Assembly: GCA_034435675.1 (NCBI GenBank)
Contig: DAOTWP010000292.1
Coordinates: 1 to 24,906, forward strand
Reading direction: 5' to 3'
From: DAOTWP01 sp034435675
GTDB lineage: Bacteria; Chloroflexota; Anaerolineae; Aggregatilineales; Phototrophicaceae
Length of the DNA stretch: 24,906 nt
Shown: in pieces, positions 7,488 to 14,313 of the stretch
Numbering within the stretch: position 1 is the first letter of the stretch
Layout: the number at the start of each line of letters is the position of its first letter
Notes under the pieces: model-generated
Database searches by the model: none
Seen by the model: the letters and a program-made list of their open reading frames with translations, nothing else
What the model was told of the DNA's origin: nothing
Position numbers and translations under genes: made by a program

Positions 7488-7862
7488 TTAGCCCTCGTCA
7501 GCACTGGCGTACGGAATCTCAAAGGTGTCAATACGCTCGTCATGCGCCGGGTTGCGGGTTTCATAGAACAGTTCAGTAGTCAGAGTGTACACCCCCGCCG
7601 GATCGCCCGTTAAACCGCGCAGATGCAGCGTGAATTCCATGTTGTAATGCATCGTTTCAATAATGCTCAGTTCCGCGACACTCCGATCAGCCGCTGTGTG
7701 CACAGCCAGCAGCAGGTTAGGGCGCTCAAGAAACGGCGTCACACGCACCTGCACATGCACCCGAAAACGATCCGGATATGGCGTTATCACAATTCCCTCA
7801 ATCCGCACATCTTCTCGCGGTCTGGGGACGAGACTGCCATCGTTGAAAATATTAATCTCCAC
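7488..7862 (-). CDS. Conserved-looking protein of unknown function, 124 aa, beta-rich
   Basis: I do not recognise this family. The sequence alternates hydrophobic and polar residues in at least seven predicted beta-strands (for example RFRVHVQVRVTPF and GVYTLTTELFY) and has no membrane span, signal peptide or cysteine, which suggests a compact cytoplasmic beta-sandwich. The C-terminus ends in DEG and lacks the Gly-Gly expected of a ubiquitin-like JAMM substrate. The start is a GTG at 7862 with GAGG about 7 bases upstream. It lies 36 bases after the ACT gene and only 3 bases before the JAMM gene, so it is probably translated together with the protease and could be its partner, substrate or adaptor; this is inference from position only. 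Confidence 0.75.
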   Translation of the reverse strand: MEINIFNDGSLVPRPREDVRIEGIVITPYPDRFRVHVQVRVTPFLERPNLLLAVHTAADRSVAELSIIETMHYNMEFTLHLRGLTGDPAGVYTLTTELFYETRNPAHDERIDTFEIPYASADEG

Positions 7863-7898
7863 AGATGAACCTCATCTTCCCTTCGGCACAGATTGCTG

Positions 7899-8351
7899 TC
7901 ATAGGCTGGCTTGCAGGCTTTTCAGCGTTTGAAGGGCGAATTCAAACTGGTCTGCCGGGACAAACAGATGATCGCGGCTGTGCGCTGCGTAGGGCAGGAT
8001 GCTGATTCCCGCTTTGCCCAGCGCACTGCCAACAAACCCGATGAAACCGGTTAGGTCGGGTTCCAGCACCACGTCCAGCGTAATCAGACGGTATAGTTTG
8101 TTGATGACCTGATGACCGCGCAGCCTGTCGGCGAAATCTTCCAGCGCCTCCTGCGGCAGCACTAGGCTGACCTCATCTTTGTCAGCAATCAGGGCACAGA
8201 AGGGTTCACCGATTTCCGCGATCACACCTGCCGCCACCAGAATACCGTTGGCAGGCAGTTTCGCCAGCACGTAAACGGTCTCATCCGAATAAAACAAGGC
8301 GGCTTTAAGCGCCTGCTCAACCGTCTGTGCCACAAGTGCCCATCCTTTCAT
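7899..8351 (-). CDS. ACT-domain protein (CASTOR-like ACT_7 type)
   Basis: The 150-residue product ends in a clear ACT-type domain at about residues 87-150: a YRLITLDVVLEPDLTGF start, a helix with GSALGKAGISI, and the closing strand DHLFVPADQFEFALQTL. The N-terminal half (residues 8-80) has the pseudo-ACT pattern seen in proteins with two tandem small-molecule-binding domains. ACT domains bind amino acids and regulate partner proteins. Its ATG overlaps the TGA of the ParB-like gene (ATGA, 8348-8351), so the two are translationally coupled and probably work together. Ligand and target are unknown; an amino-acid sensor for the ParB-like protein is the simplest idea. Confidence 0.8.
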   Translation of the reverse strand: MKGWALVAQTVEQALKAALFYSDETVYVLAKLPANGILVAAGVIAEIGEPFCALIADKDEVSLVLPQEALEDFADRLRGHQVINKLYRLITLDVVLEPDLTGFIGFVGSALGKAGISILPYAAHSRDHLFVPADQFEFALQTLKSLQASL

Positions 8352-9169
8352 TCACCAAATTGGTAGGTAGCTTCGGCATAGTAGCGCAGTTTACGCTTTG
8401 CCAGCTTTTCTTGCAGCCAGCGGGTGAGCTGTGCATTCTTGTCTGCTAGGGTCATCATCGTATCCCGCAGCAGCATCATGGGGTAGTTAACCTGAAGCGC
8501 GCGTCCGTGAATGATGTGCCGGCTCACCCCCGGCGGGATATGTGCATCTGGCTGCGCCGCCGCATAAATATCTGCCGGATGATAATGTGGGAACAGCACC
8601 AGTGCAATGGCTTCTGGGTACAATGTCCATACTTCCTCGGGTTCTGCCAGTGCAGTGCGGTACAGTTTTGCATTTCGCTGGTAAACTCGCACAGCCTCGC
8701 ACAGCGCCTTGTTCCGTTCTGCTGTGCTTTCCAATGGGCTGGTCAGCGCCAGCAGTTCACCCCCGCGCAGCATCACATGCGCAATCGCGTGTTTGTCCTG
8801 CCCTTCGTTCAGAATAACGTTAGGCAGGGCTTCCAGGTGGCTTAGGAAAGCAGCCTGTTCCCACCCACTGACGACATGCCGCCATGTCTCCAGCTCGACG
8901 TAACCGCTGTCGTATGGTGCGACCTGTACGATAATGTGGGGATAGCCAAGCTGCTGAAAGGCATAGCAGCGATTCGCGCCATCGAGTATAACATATTGAT
9001 CTGGTTCACTCAGTGGCGCGACAATCGGCGGATTGATCACATATTCATCCTGTTCCAACCGTGCGATCAGCGGCGCGGAACGCTGGTTGTCGTGTTCTTC
9101 GTGGGCAAGCAGCCCTTCAACTGCGACAATACGTAGATTTGGAGTAGGCGCGAGCGAGCGTGTGTTCAT
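8348..9169 (-). CDS. ParB-like fold protein (SerK/SbnI-type N-terminal domain)
   Basis: The first 90 residues match the ParB/sulfiredoxin-like fold: LRIVAVEGLLAHEEHD (residues 12-27), INPPIV (45-50) and VILDGANRCYAFQQLG (60-75). In the SerK/SbnI branch the equivalent HEE and DGxxR motifs form the nucleotide and serine site of a free L-serine kinase; here the second motif is DGANR rather than DGHHR. The remaining 180 residues are helical with no recognised motif. There is no helix-turn-helix typical of chromosome-segregation ParB and no parA neighbour. The ATG at 9169 is preferred (273 residues): AAGG lies 11 bases upstream, whereas an ATG at 9205 (285 residues) has no site. First gene of a five-gene operon, coupled to the ACT gene. 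The kinase role is inference. Confidence 0.72.
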   Translation of the reverse strand: MNTRSLAPTPNLRIVAVEGLLAHEEHDNQRSAPLIARLEQDEYVINPPIVAPLSEPDQYVILDGANRCYAFQQLGYPHIIVQVAPYDSGYVELETWRHVVSGWEQAAFLSHLEALPNVILNEGQDKHAIAHVMLRGGELLALTSPLESTAERNKALCEAVRVYQRNAKLYRTALAEPEEVWTLYPEAIALVLFPHYHPADIYAAAQPDAHIPPGVSRHIIHGRALQVNYPMMLLRDTMMTLADKNAQLTRWLQEKLAKRKLRYYAEATYQFGE

Positions 9170-9176
9170 AGAACAA

Positions 9177-9223
9177 GCTACCTTCAATAGCGAGAAGAAG
9201 TCCATTCATCAGCAAAAGGTAGC
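9177..9223 (-). promoter_or_regulatory. Inverted repeat covering the ribosome binding site of the ParB-like gene
   Basis: GCTACCTT (9177-9184) and AAGGTAGC (9216-9223) are perfect 8-base inverted arms with a 31-base spacer in the divergent region. In the minus-strand transcript the downstream arm contains the AAGG that serves the start at 9169, so folding would hide it. It could equally be a protein-binding operator between the divergent NUDIX and ParB-like genes. If translation instead began at 9205, the downstream arm would lie inside the coding region. Confidence 0.45.
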
Positions 9224-9270
9224 ATGATTGGTTGGTCACTGCAATTGCTGCCAGTGAAATGCACAACGAA

Positions 9271-9274
9271 AAGG
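9271..9274 (+). promoter_or_regulatory. Ribosome binding site deciding the NUDIX start
   Basis: AAGG lies 8 bases before the ATG at 9283. In-frame candidates upstream (TTG 9232, ATG 9259) lack a comparable site. Confidence 0.5.
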
Positions 9275-9282
9275 CGGATAAT

Positions 9283-9795
9283 ATGGGTGCAAATGAGCAG
9301 GGGGCTGATGCAACGCAGGGACGCTGGCTTGTCATTCCGCGTACGCTCTGTTTTGTAACGCATGAGGACGCGGTGCTGCTGATGAAGCGTGCGCCGCATA
9401 AGCGTGTGTTTCCCAATCAATACAATGGTTTAGGTGGGCATATCGAACGCGATGAAGATCCCTTCAGCAGTGCCCGCCGCGAGATTCTGGAAGAGTCAGG
9501 TTTGCACGTTTCCAATTTACGCTTGTGTGCGGTTCACAATATTGATGCTGGTGCAGCAACCGGGATTATGCTGTTTGTGTTCACAGCGCAAAGCCAGACC
9601 CGCGACTTGCAGGTGACCACGCCCGAAGGCACACTGCACTGGGTAAACATTGAGGAGCTTGCTACGCTCGACCTTGTAGAAGACTTGCTTCGGATTTTGC
9701 CGCGTGTGCTGGCACTGCCGCCTGCTGCCCCACCATTTTTTGTGCATGTCAGCTATGATCGTGAAGATGTTATCCAAATGCGTCTTGCGGAGTAA
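9283..9795 (+). CDS. NUDIX hydrolase (MutT/8-oxo-dGTPase-like)
   Basis: Hydrolase of nucleoside diphosphates linked to another moiety, 170 residues. The NUDIX box is canonical: Gly52, Glu58, then REILEESGL at 66-74, fitting GX5EX7REUXEEXGU. The segments RTLCFVTHEDAVLLMKR and YNGLGGHIE before the box resemble 8-oxo-dGTP diphosphatases that sanitise the nucleotide pool, but substrate class cannot be read from the box. The ATG at 9283 is chosen on ribosome-site grounds; the longer alternatives would add a low-complexity leader of up to 17 residues. It begins a three-gene plus-strand run with a membrane protein 8 bases later and a HAD phosphatase, divergent from the ParB-like operon. Confidence 0.88.
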   Translation: MGANEQGADATQGRWLVIPRTLCFVTHEDAVLLMKRAPHKRVFPNQYNGLGGHIERDEDPFSSARREILEESGLHVSNLRLCAVHNIDAGAATGIMLFVFTAQSQTRDLQVTTPEGTLHWVNIEELATLDLVEDLLRILPRVLALPPAAPPFFVHVSYDREDVIQMRLAE

Positions 9796-9803
9796 GCGAG
9801 TCC

Positions 9804-10217
9804 ATGTCAGCAGCCGAAAATGTAACGACCTCAGCAGCGGAAAAACTCCAAACAGCCAATCTCTGGCGACGCCTGCGTCGGACTGGCTGCGTGCTGCTGC
9901 TGATCATTTGGTTTGCGGCATTGCTGCTGCCCTGTTTCCTGTTTTACCTGGCGACACAACAGGAAGTTGTCGTTTCACAGGGGGATTTGCCCGGTCAGGA
10001 AATTCGCATTGTGTTACTCATGGATGCAGGCAAACGCGGGATTGGTTTCTGGTCAACCGCAGCAACAACCAACCTGGAGGGTGACACTTGCCTGATCACC
10101 TATGTGCGCTATATTTTGTGGGAGGGGCAGGGCGATCCTGTGTCATACTGCGAATGTTATGTCCGCGACACTGCCAGCAGCGGTTGGTTGCCGTCGGGAC
10201 GCACTTGCCTGCCTTGA
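9804..10217 (+). CDS. Small single-span membrane protein of unknown function
   Basis: I do not recognise a family. The 137-residue product has a short polar, Ala/Ser/Thr-rich N-terminus, a basic stretch (RRLRRT), and one strong hydrophobic segment at about residues 28-51. About 85 residues follow, predicted outside the membrane by the positive-inside rule. This outer part has four cysteines in its last 45 residues (DTCL, YCECY, TCLP), a number and spacing that would allow two disulfides. The ATG at 9804 is 8 bases after the NUDIX stop, so it is probably in the same transcript. Nothing in the sequence assigns a role. Confidence 0.7.
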   Translation: MSAAENVTTSAAEKLQTANLWRRLRRTGCVLLLIIWFAALLLPCFLFYLATQQEVVVSQGDLPGQEIRIVLLMDAGKRGIGFWSTAATTNLEGDTCLITYVRYILWEGQGDPVSYCECYVRDTASSGWLPSGRTCLP

Positions 10218-10235
10218 GCCTGAGTCTTGCGGTCA

Positions 10236-10931
10236 ATGGAAAGGTTGATCTTGTCTGGTCAAGTCGCATTTTTTGATATTGATGGCACCCTGATTTCCGA
10301 AAACACGTGGAAAAGCTATGTCCGGCATCCTGAGGTGACTAAAGCGCGTGTGCGTGTCGCCTACCTGAAGGCGTATCCCCTCTGGGGACTACAGAAAGCC
10401 CGGATAATCAGCGATGATCGTTTTCGGGGCTTGTGGGTACGCGCTATGGCAGGAGTCGTCAGCGGATGGTCACGCGCCCATGTTCGTGCGCTGTTTGACT
10501 GGATTGTGAACGAGCGCATGATTGGGCATTACCGCGAGGATGTACTGCGGCGGTTGGCAGAACACAAGCAGCAGGGCAATCATGTGGTGCTGATTTCCGG
10601 CATGTTTGATGTGGCGGTGCAGGCATTTGCGGCGCGGTTGGGCGCGGACGGCGCAATCGGTACGCCGCTCGCGTTCGATGGGGATACCTGTTTGGGGCGC
10701 ACGGGCGGTGTCGGCATCGCTGGTGTACATAAAATTGCCGCGCTTCAGGATTATCTCGTCCGGCATCAACTGCCGACAGATCTCACCCAGGCACACGGCT
10801 ATGCCGACAGTTACTCGGATCGGTTTTTGCTGGGCGCAGTCGGGCATCCCACCGCAACGTATCCGGATGATGAACTGCGGGCGCTGGCTCAGGAACGTGG
10901 TTGGGCGATCATACCACAGGTGACCAGCTAA
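10236..10931 (+). CDS. HAD superfamily IB hydrolase (SerB-like phosphatase)
   Basis: Cytoplasmic phosphatase of about 231 residues. Motif I is FFDIDGTL (residues 12-19) with nucleophile Asp14 and acid/base Asp16; motif II is VVLISG with Ser; motif III Lys lies in GVHKIAALQ; motif IV is ADSYSD with the metal-binding acids. The helical cap between motifs I and II is that of subfamily IB, which includes phosphoserine phosphatase and the TIGR01490-type hydrolases; the substrate is not determined. Start choice is open: ATG 10236 is reported, but TTG 10248 has a much better GGAAAGG site 6 bases upstream and would give MSGQVAFFDIDGTL, and TTG 10227 is also possible. It is third in the NUDIX-led gene run. 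Confidence 0.85.
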   Translation: MERLILSGQVAFFDIDGTLISENTWKSYVRHPEVTKARVRVAYLKAYPLWGLQKARIISDDRFRGLWVRAMAGVVSGWSRAHVRALFDWIVNERMIGHYREDVLRRLAEHKQQGNHVVLISGMFDVAVQAFAARLGADGAIGTPLAFDGDTCLGRTGGVGIAGVHKIAALQDYLVRHQLPTDLTQAHGYADSYSDRFLLGAVGHPTATYPDDELRALAQERGWAIIPQVTS

Positions 10932-10935
10932 AAGC

Positions 10936-10997
10936 CTGTCCATGGACTGATCTTTCTAAGCAGGGAGATTAATTCCCTTGTCGGGGTTTAGGGACAG
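10936..10997 (-). repeat. 62-bp palindromic intergenic repeat, copy B (inverted relative to copy A)
   Basis: Reverse-complemented, this segment aligns without gaps to 1924-1985 at about 42 of 62 positions, most differences being transitions. The outer arms are CTGTCC (10936-10941) and GGACAG (10992-10997), and the core at 10961-10980 matches the core hairpin of copy A at 16 of 20 positions (both strands considered). Relative to copy A the third base pair changes from A-T to G-C, a compensatory change. It lies 4 bases after the HAD stop codon in the 230-base gap before the Bat operon. A further inverted pair, GGGTTTAGG (10984-10992) and CCTAAACCC (11022-11030), overlaps its end. Confidence 0.6.
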
Positions 10998-11161
10998 ATA
11001 CTGCTGATCCGACCATGAAAACCTAAACCCGGAGAGCGCAGACACCGCCGGTGTGCAACCACATCAGTAAATGGAGAGGCGCAGTTTTTGAACGCCGGGC
11101 AGCAGCACAGGATTGAGCCGGCAGCGGCACTTGCAGGTTGCATGACTATGGGGATAACGTG

Positions 11162-11464
11162 ATGGAATTCTTGCAGAACATTTCTATTGACCAACTGCTG
11201 CTGCTAGCATTGGGCTGCGGTTTCTTGTGCGTGCTGGGTGTCGTTCTGGTAGTTGGCTTACAGTTCGTCGGCACATTGTTCTCGCTCGTCGAAGTTTTCT
11301 TCAATGTACTCAGTGGGGGTCCCGTTGCCTGGTGTGGCTGCGTTTTTCTGCTTGGCGCCTGTTTTCTCTGCTCCATGCTGGCGCTGTATCTGGTCAACCT
11401 TGCTCCCACCTGTGACGAGAACTTCGTCGGGTTTTGCAATTTTATTCCCGCATTCCTGCGGTAG
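11162..11464 (+). CDS. Small two-span, cysteine-rich membrane protein heading the MoxR/Bat operon
   Basis: Unrecognised 100-residue protein. It has two long hydrophobic stretches at about residues 10-48 and 55-81, separated by a short SGGPVAW turn, and eight cysteines spread over both spans and the C-terminal tail (TCDENFVGFC). There is no signal peptide or lipobox. The ATG at 11162 has GGGG about 8 bases upstream; an earlier in-frame ATG at 11138 lacks a site. Its stop (TAG, 11462-11464) is 11 bases before the moxR GTG, and the moxR ribosome site starts on the last base of this stop, so it is likely co-transcribed. The reading frame could be spurious, but the two clean membrane spans and spacing favour a real gene. 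Confidence 0.6.
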   Translation: MEFLQNISIDQLLLLALGCGFLCVLGVVLVVGLQFVGTLFSLVEVFFNVLSGGPVAWCGCVFLLGACFLCSMLALYLVNLAPTCDENFVGFCNFIPAFLR

Positions 11465-11469
11465 AAGGG
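11464..11469 (+). promoter_or_regulatory. Ribosome binding site deciding the moxR GTG start
   Basis: GAAGGG lies 6 bases before the GTG at 11476. The upstream in-frame TTG at 11434 would overlap the preceding gene and lacks such a site. Confidence 0.5.
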
Positions 11470-11475
11470 CTGCTG

Positions 11476-12462
11476 GTGGCGACGGTACGCGAACTGAACG
11501 AACGAGTGCAGCGCGAGACTGCCTTTTTGCAGGATGTTCTCTCGGAGACCGGGCGCGTGGTGGTGGGACAGCAGCGACTGATGCACCGCCTGCTCGTCGC
11601 GCTGCTGGCAAATGGACATGTGCTCATTGAAGGCGTGCCCGGACTGGCAAAATCGTTGGCAGTGCGCACGCTGGCAGCGACCCTGAATGCCCAGTTCCAG
11701 CGCATTCAGTTTACGCCCGATCTGCTGCCCGCAGATGTCATCGGTACACAGATTTACAACCCGCGTACCGGCGAATTCACGCCGCGTCCTGGCCCGGTCT
11801 TCAGCAATCTTGTGCTGGCAGACGAAATCAACCGCGCCCCGGCGAAAGTGCAATCGGCACTGCTGGAAGCGATGGAAGAACGGCAGGTAACGCTGGGTGA
11901 TAAGACCCATCAACTGCCTGATTTGTTCATGGTGCTGGCGACACAAAATCCGATTGAGCAGGAAGGGACTTATCCCCTGCCGGAAGCGCAATTAGACCGC
12001 TTCATGCTCAAGCTGGTTGTGGGCTATCCTTCGCGCGATGAGGAACGCGAGATAGTCAATCGCATGGCAGGCGACACGCCGCCGCTGCCATCCCCGGTCG
12101 TTGAACCAGATGTTATTTTGCAGGCGCGTGCTGCTGTCAATCAGGTATATATTGATAATCGCATCAAAGACTACGTGCTGGATATCGTTGGCGCAACCCG
12201 CGATCCTTCAGCAGCAGGGTTGAAAGAACTGCGCCCGCTGATTCAGATTGGTGCATCTCCCCGTGCAACGGTATTAATGGTCCGGGCGGCAAAGGCGCAT
12301 GCGGTCCTTGCCGGACGCGGCTATGTGACCCCCGAAGATGTCAAGTTGCTCGCCCCCGATATTCTGCGCCATCGCGTTCTGGTGACGTTTGAGGCAGAGG
12401 CTGAAGAAGTCTCGTCAGCACAGATTGTCCAGCGAATTCTCGGTCGCATCACGGTACCCTGA
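11476..12462 (+). CDS. moxR: MoxR family AAA+ ATPase
   Basis: Cytoplasmic AAA+ ATPase of 328 residues with chaperone-like activity, normally partnered with VWA-domain proteins. Walker A is GVPGLAKSL (about residues 53-61, with Ser where many relatives have Thr), Walker B is LVLADEINRAP (Asp116, Glu117), sensor 1 lies in LATQNPIEQEGTYPLPEAQLDRF, which also holds the arginine finger region, and sensor 2 is in GASPRAT. The C-terminal AAA lid follows. The start is GTG 11476. It precedes the DUF58 gene by 6 bases and the whole VWA/Bat set, which is the classical context: MoxR is thought to remodel or load VWA/Ig-like complexes of the envelope, in some organisms linked to aerotolerance or stress. 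Confidence 0.95.
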   Translation: MATVRELNERVQRETAFLQDVLSETGRVVVGQQRLMHRLLVALLANGHVLIEGVPGLAKSLAVRTLAATLNAQFQRIQFTPDLLPADVIGTQIYNPRTGEFTPRPGPVFSNLVLADEINRAPAKVQSALLEAMEERQVTLGDKTHQLPDLFMVLATQNPIEQEGTYPLPEAQLDRFMLKLVVGYPSRDEEREIVNRMAGDTPPLPSPVVEPDVILQARAAVNQVYIDNRIKDYVLDIVGATRDPSAAGLKELRPLIQIGASPRATVLMVRAAKAHAVLAGRGYVTPEDVKLLAPDILRHRVLVTFEAEAEEVSSAQIVQRILGRITVP

Positions 12463-12468
12463 CCAGCG

Positions 12469-13368
12469 ATGATGACCCCGGAAATGCTGGCACAAATTCG
12501 CCGTATCGAACTACATTCTCGCCGCTTGGTACAGAACACTTTTGCGGGGGCATACCGTTCGGTATTCAAAGGACGCGGGATTGCCTTTGATACCGTGCGC
12601 CCCTATACCCCCGGCGATGATGTTCGTGATATTGACTGGAATGTGACCGCGCGCAGCGGTGAAGCGTTCATCAAGCAGTATGCCGAAGAACGGGAACTCA
12701 CCCTGCTGTTGTTGTTTGATACCAGCGCCTCAACGACCTTTGGAACCCGGGTGCGCCAGAAGCGCGAACTGGCGGCAGAATTGGGCGCGGTGCTGGCGCT
12801 GGCGGCGGCAACCAGCGGCGACAGGGCGGGGCTGTTGACATTCGGCAGCCAGCTTGACATCTTTGTGCCGCCGCGTAAAGGTGAACGCCATGTGCTGCGC
12901 ATCATCCGCGAACTGCTGGCGGCAGAAAGCAGTGCTGGCAGCACCGATCTTGCCGCTGCCCTCGCCGCCGTTAATCGTGCGGTCAAGCGTCGGGCTGTAG
13001 TGTTCTTGATTTCCGATTTTCTTGCGCCACCGGAAAGCTACAGCCATGCGCTGCGCCTGACCAGCCTGCATCACGATGTAGTCGCGATTGGTGTTCACGA
13101 TCCCCTGGAACAGCGCTGGCAAAACAGCGGTTTAGTGACACTAAAAGATGCCGAAACGGGGGCGCTGCTCACGGTGGACAGCGCTTCGGCAGCATGGCGT
13201 GCCCGTTTCGAACAGCAGGCAGACGATGCGGAGACAGCGCGCAGGGCGGCATTCGCACGTGCAGGGGTTGATTATCTTGCACTGTCCACCACAGACGATT
13301 ATGCGCCGCTGCTGCTGGCATTTTTGCGCCGGCGGGCGCCAGAAGCACGACGGTCAGGGCGGGCATGA
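12469..13368 (+). CDS. DUF58 domain protein
   Basis: The 299-residue product has the family hallmark YTPGDDVRDIDWNVTARSG (about residues 46-64) followed by FIKQYAEERELTLLLLFDTSAS. In this last motif Asp84, Ser86 and Ser88 form a MIDAS-like metal site of a divergent VWA fold; SAGSTDLAAAL supplies the conserved Thr/Asp further on. DUF58 proteins are standard companions of MoxR ATPases; the biochemical role is not established. No signal peptide or membrane span is evident, so it should be cytoplasmic or membrane-associated. ATG at 12469 or 12472 is possible, 6 or 9 bases after the moxR stop. Its stop overlaps the next start (ATGA, 13365-13368). Confidence 0.93.
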   Translation: MMTPEMLAQIRRIELHSRRLVQNTFAGAYRSVFKGRGIAFDTVRPYTPGDDVRDIDWNVTARSGEAFIKQYAEERELTLLLLFDTSASTTFGTRVRQKRELAAELGAVLALAAATSGDRAGLLTFGSQLDIFVPPRKGERHVLRIIRELLAAESSAGSTDLAAALAAVNRAVKRRAVVFLISDFLAPPESYSHALRLTSLHHDVVAIGVHDPLEQRWQNSGLVTLKDAETGALLTVDSASAAWRARFEQQADDAETARRAAFARAGVDYLALSTTDDYAPLLLAFLRRRAPEARRSGRA

Positions 13369-14312
13369 TGCGGATGATTGAGCTTGTCGGCTTGCTGCTG
13401 CTGGTATTCACGACGGTTTCGGCGCGGCAAGCGACACCGGAAACGACACCCGCTCCCAGCACTGAACAGGTCGTGCGGGCACGGTTCATCGCGGAGCAGA
13501 CAGACGTAATGGTGGGGCAGCCGCTGGTGCTCGTCCTTGAAGTGCTTGCGCCGTCTGCCGCGCAGGTGTTCTTGCCGCGTATTCCCGGGCAGTGGGATGC
13601 CATTGAAATACGCGCGGTCAGCGTGGTTGATGTTCAACCGGGCGAAGACGATACCTTGATTTACCGCCAGCAGCTTTCCGTGCTGCTCTGGCAGACTGGC
13701 GAATTCAACACGCCGGAGATGTATGTGACTTACCGGCTTGACGGTGACGCCAGTCTCTACGATATTCCGGTTGCCAGCGCCTTTATCAGTGTAACGAGTG
13801 TTCTGGATGACACCCGGACCCTGAGACCGCTGAAGCCTGCGCTAAGCCTGCCTTACCTGTCGCCGCTGCTTGTGCTGCTGGTGTTTGGACTGGCGCTGCT
13901 CATGTTGACCTACGGTGGGCGCGCGCTGCGGCGGCGCTGGGGGCGGCTGCCCCTGCGGCAGCAACCGGCGCTTTCGCCACTGGAGCAGGCAAAGCAGGAG
14001 CTTGAACGTCTGCGGGCGGAAACTACGCCGGATTTGCTGCTTGGCAGCCTATCCGCCTGTTTGCGCGCTTATGTCGGGGCAGAGCTAGGTATTCCCGCTC
14101 CGCAGCTTACCACCAGCGAATTATCCGCGCGGTTGGAAACACTGCCGGAAAACCTGCGCCGGGAACTCCTGGCGCTTCTGGGCGTGCTGGATACGGTGCG
14201 ATTTACGGGGATGACCCCGCAAATCCGTACCAGTCAGCGATTGTTGGAGCGCACCGAGCGCTGGATACTGGCGTCTGCCGCCGCAGATGCAGGCACGCGG
14301 GACGGTGCATGA
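13365..14312 (+). CDS. BatD-like membrane protein (first copy)
   Basis: The 315-residue product starts with a signal-like hydrophobic segment (residues 4-18) and an Ala/Thr/Pro spacer. About 130 residues of predicted beta-structure follow, including VGQPLVLVLEV, IPGQWDAIEI, and YRQQLSVLLWQTGEFNTPEM, a pattern shared with Ig-like BatD/oxygen-tolerance domains. A membrane span at about 163-185 and a helical cytoplasmic tail (LSPLEQAKQELERL, LSACLRAYVGAELGI, RFTGMTP) resemble DUF4381/BatD C-termini. It is therefore assigned as a short BatD-like partner. It overlaps the DUF58 gene by 4 bases. A second, longer BatD-like gene lies further down the operon, and the two may be different subunits rather than redundant copies. 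Confidence 0.75.
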   Translation: MMRMIELVGLLLLVFTTVSARQATPETTPAPSTEQVVRARFIAEQTDVMVGQPLVLVLEVLAPSAAQVFLPRIPGQWDAIEIRAVSVVDVQPGEDDTLIYRQQLSVLLWQTGEFNTPEMYVTYRLDGDASLYDIPVASAFISVTSVLDDTRTLRPLKPALSLPYLSPLLVLLVFGLALLMLTYGGRALRRRWGRLPLRQQPALSPLEQAKQELERLRAETTPDLLLGSLSACLRAYVGAELGIPAPQLTTSELSARLETLPENLRRELLALLGVLDTVRFTGMTPQIRTSQRLLERTERWILASAAADAGTRDGA

Positions 14313-14313
14313 G

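Noticed and set aside
8348..9169. Plasmid or chromosome partition ParB
   Set aside because: Only the N-terminal fold is shared; no helix-turn-helix, no parA and no parS-like 16-base palindrome nearby.
11031..11161. Known riboswitch or small RNA before the Bat operon
   Set aside because: Only short hairpins are seen; no conserved core of a family I can recognise.
10988..11194. 68-codon minus-strand frame in the gap before the Bat operon
   Set aside because: No ribosome site or family pattern, and it overlaps repeat copy B and the leader membrane gene.
11146..11991. 281-codon minus-strand frame spanning the leader membrane gene and moxR
   Set aside because: Opposite to a complete MoxR ATPase with Walker motifs; composition is typical of an antisense shadow.
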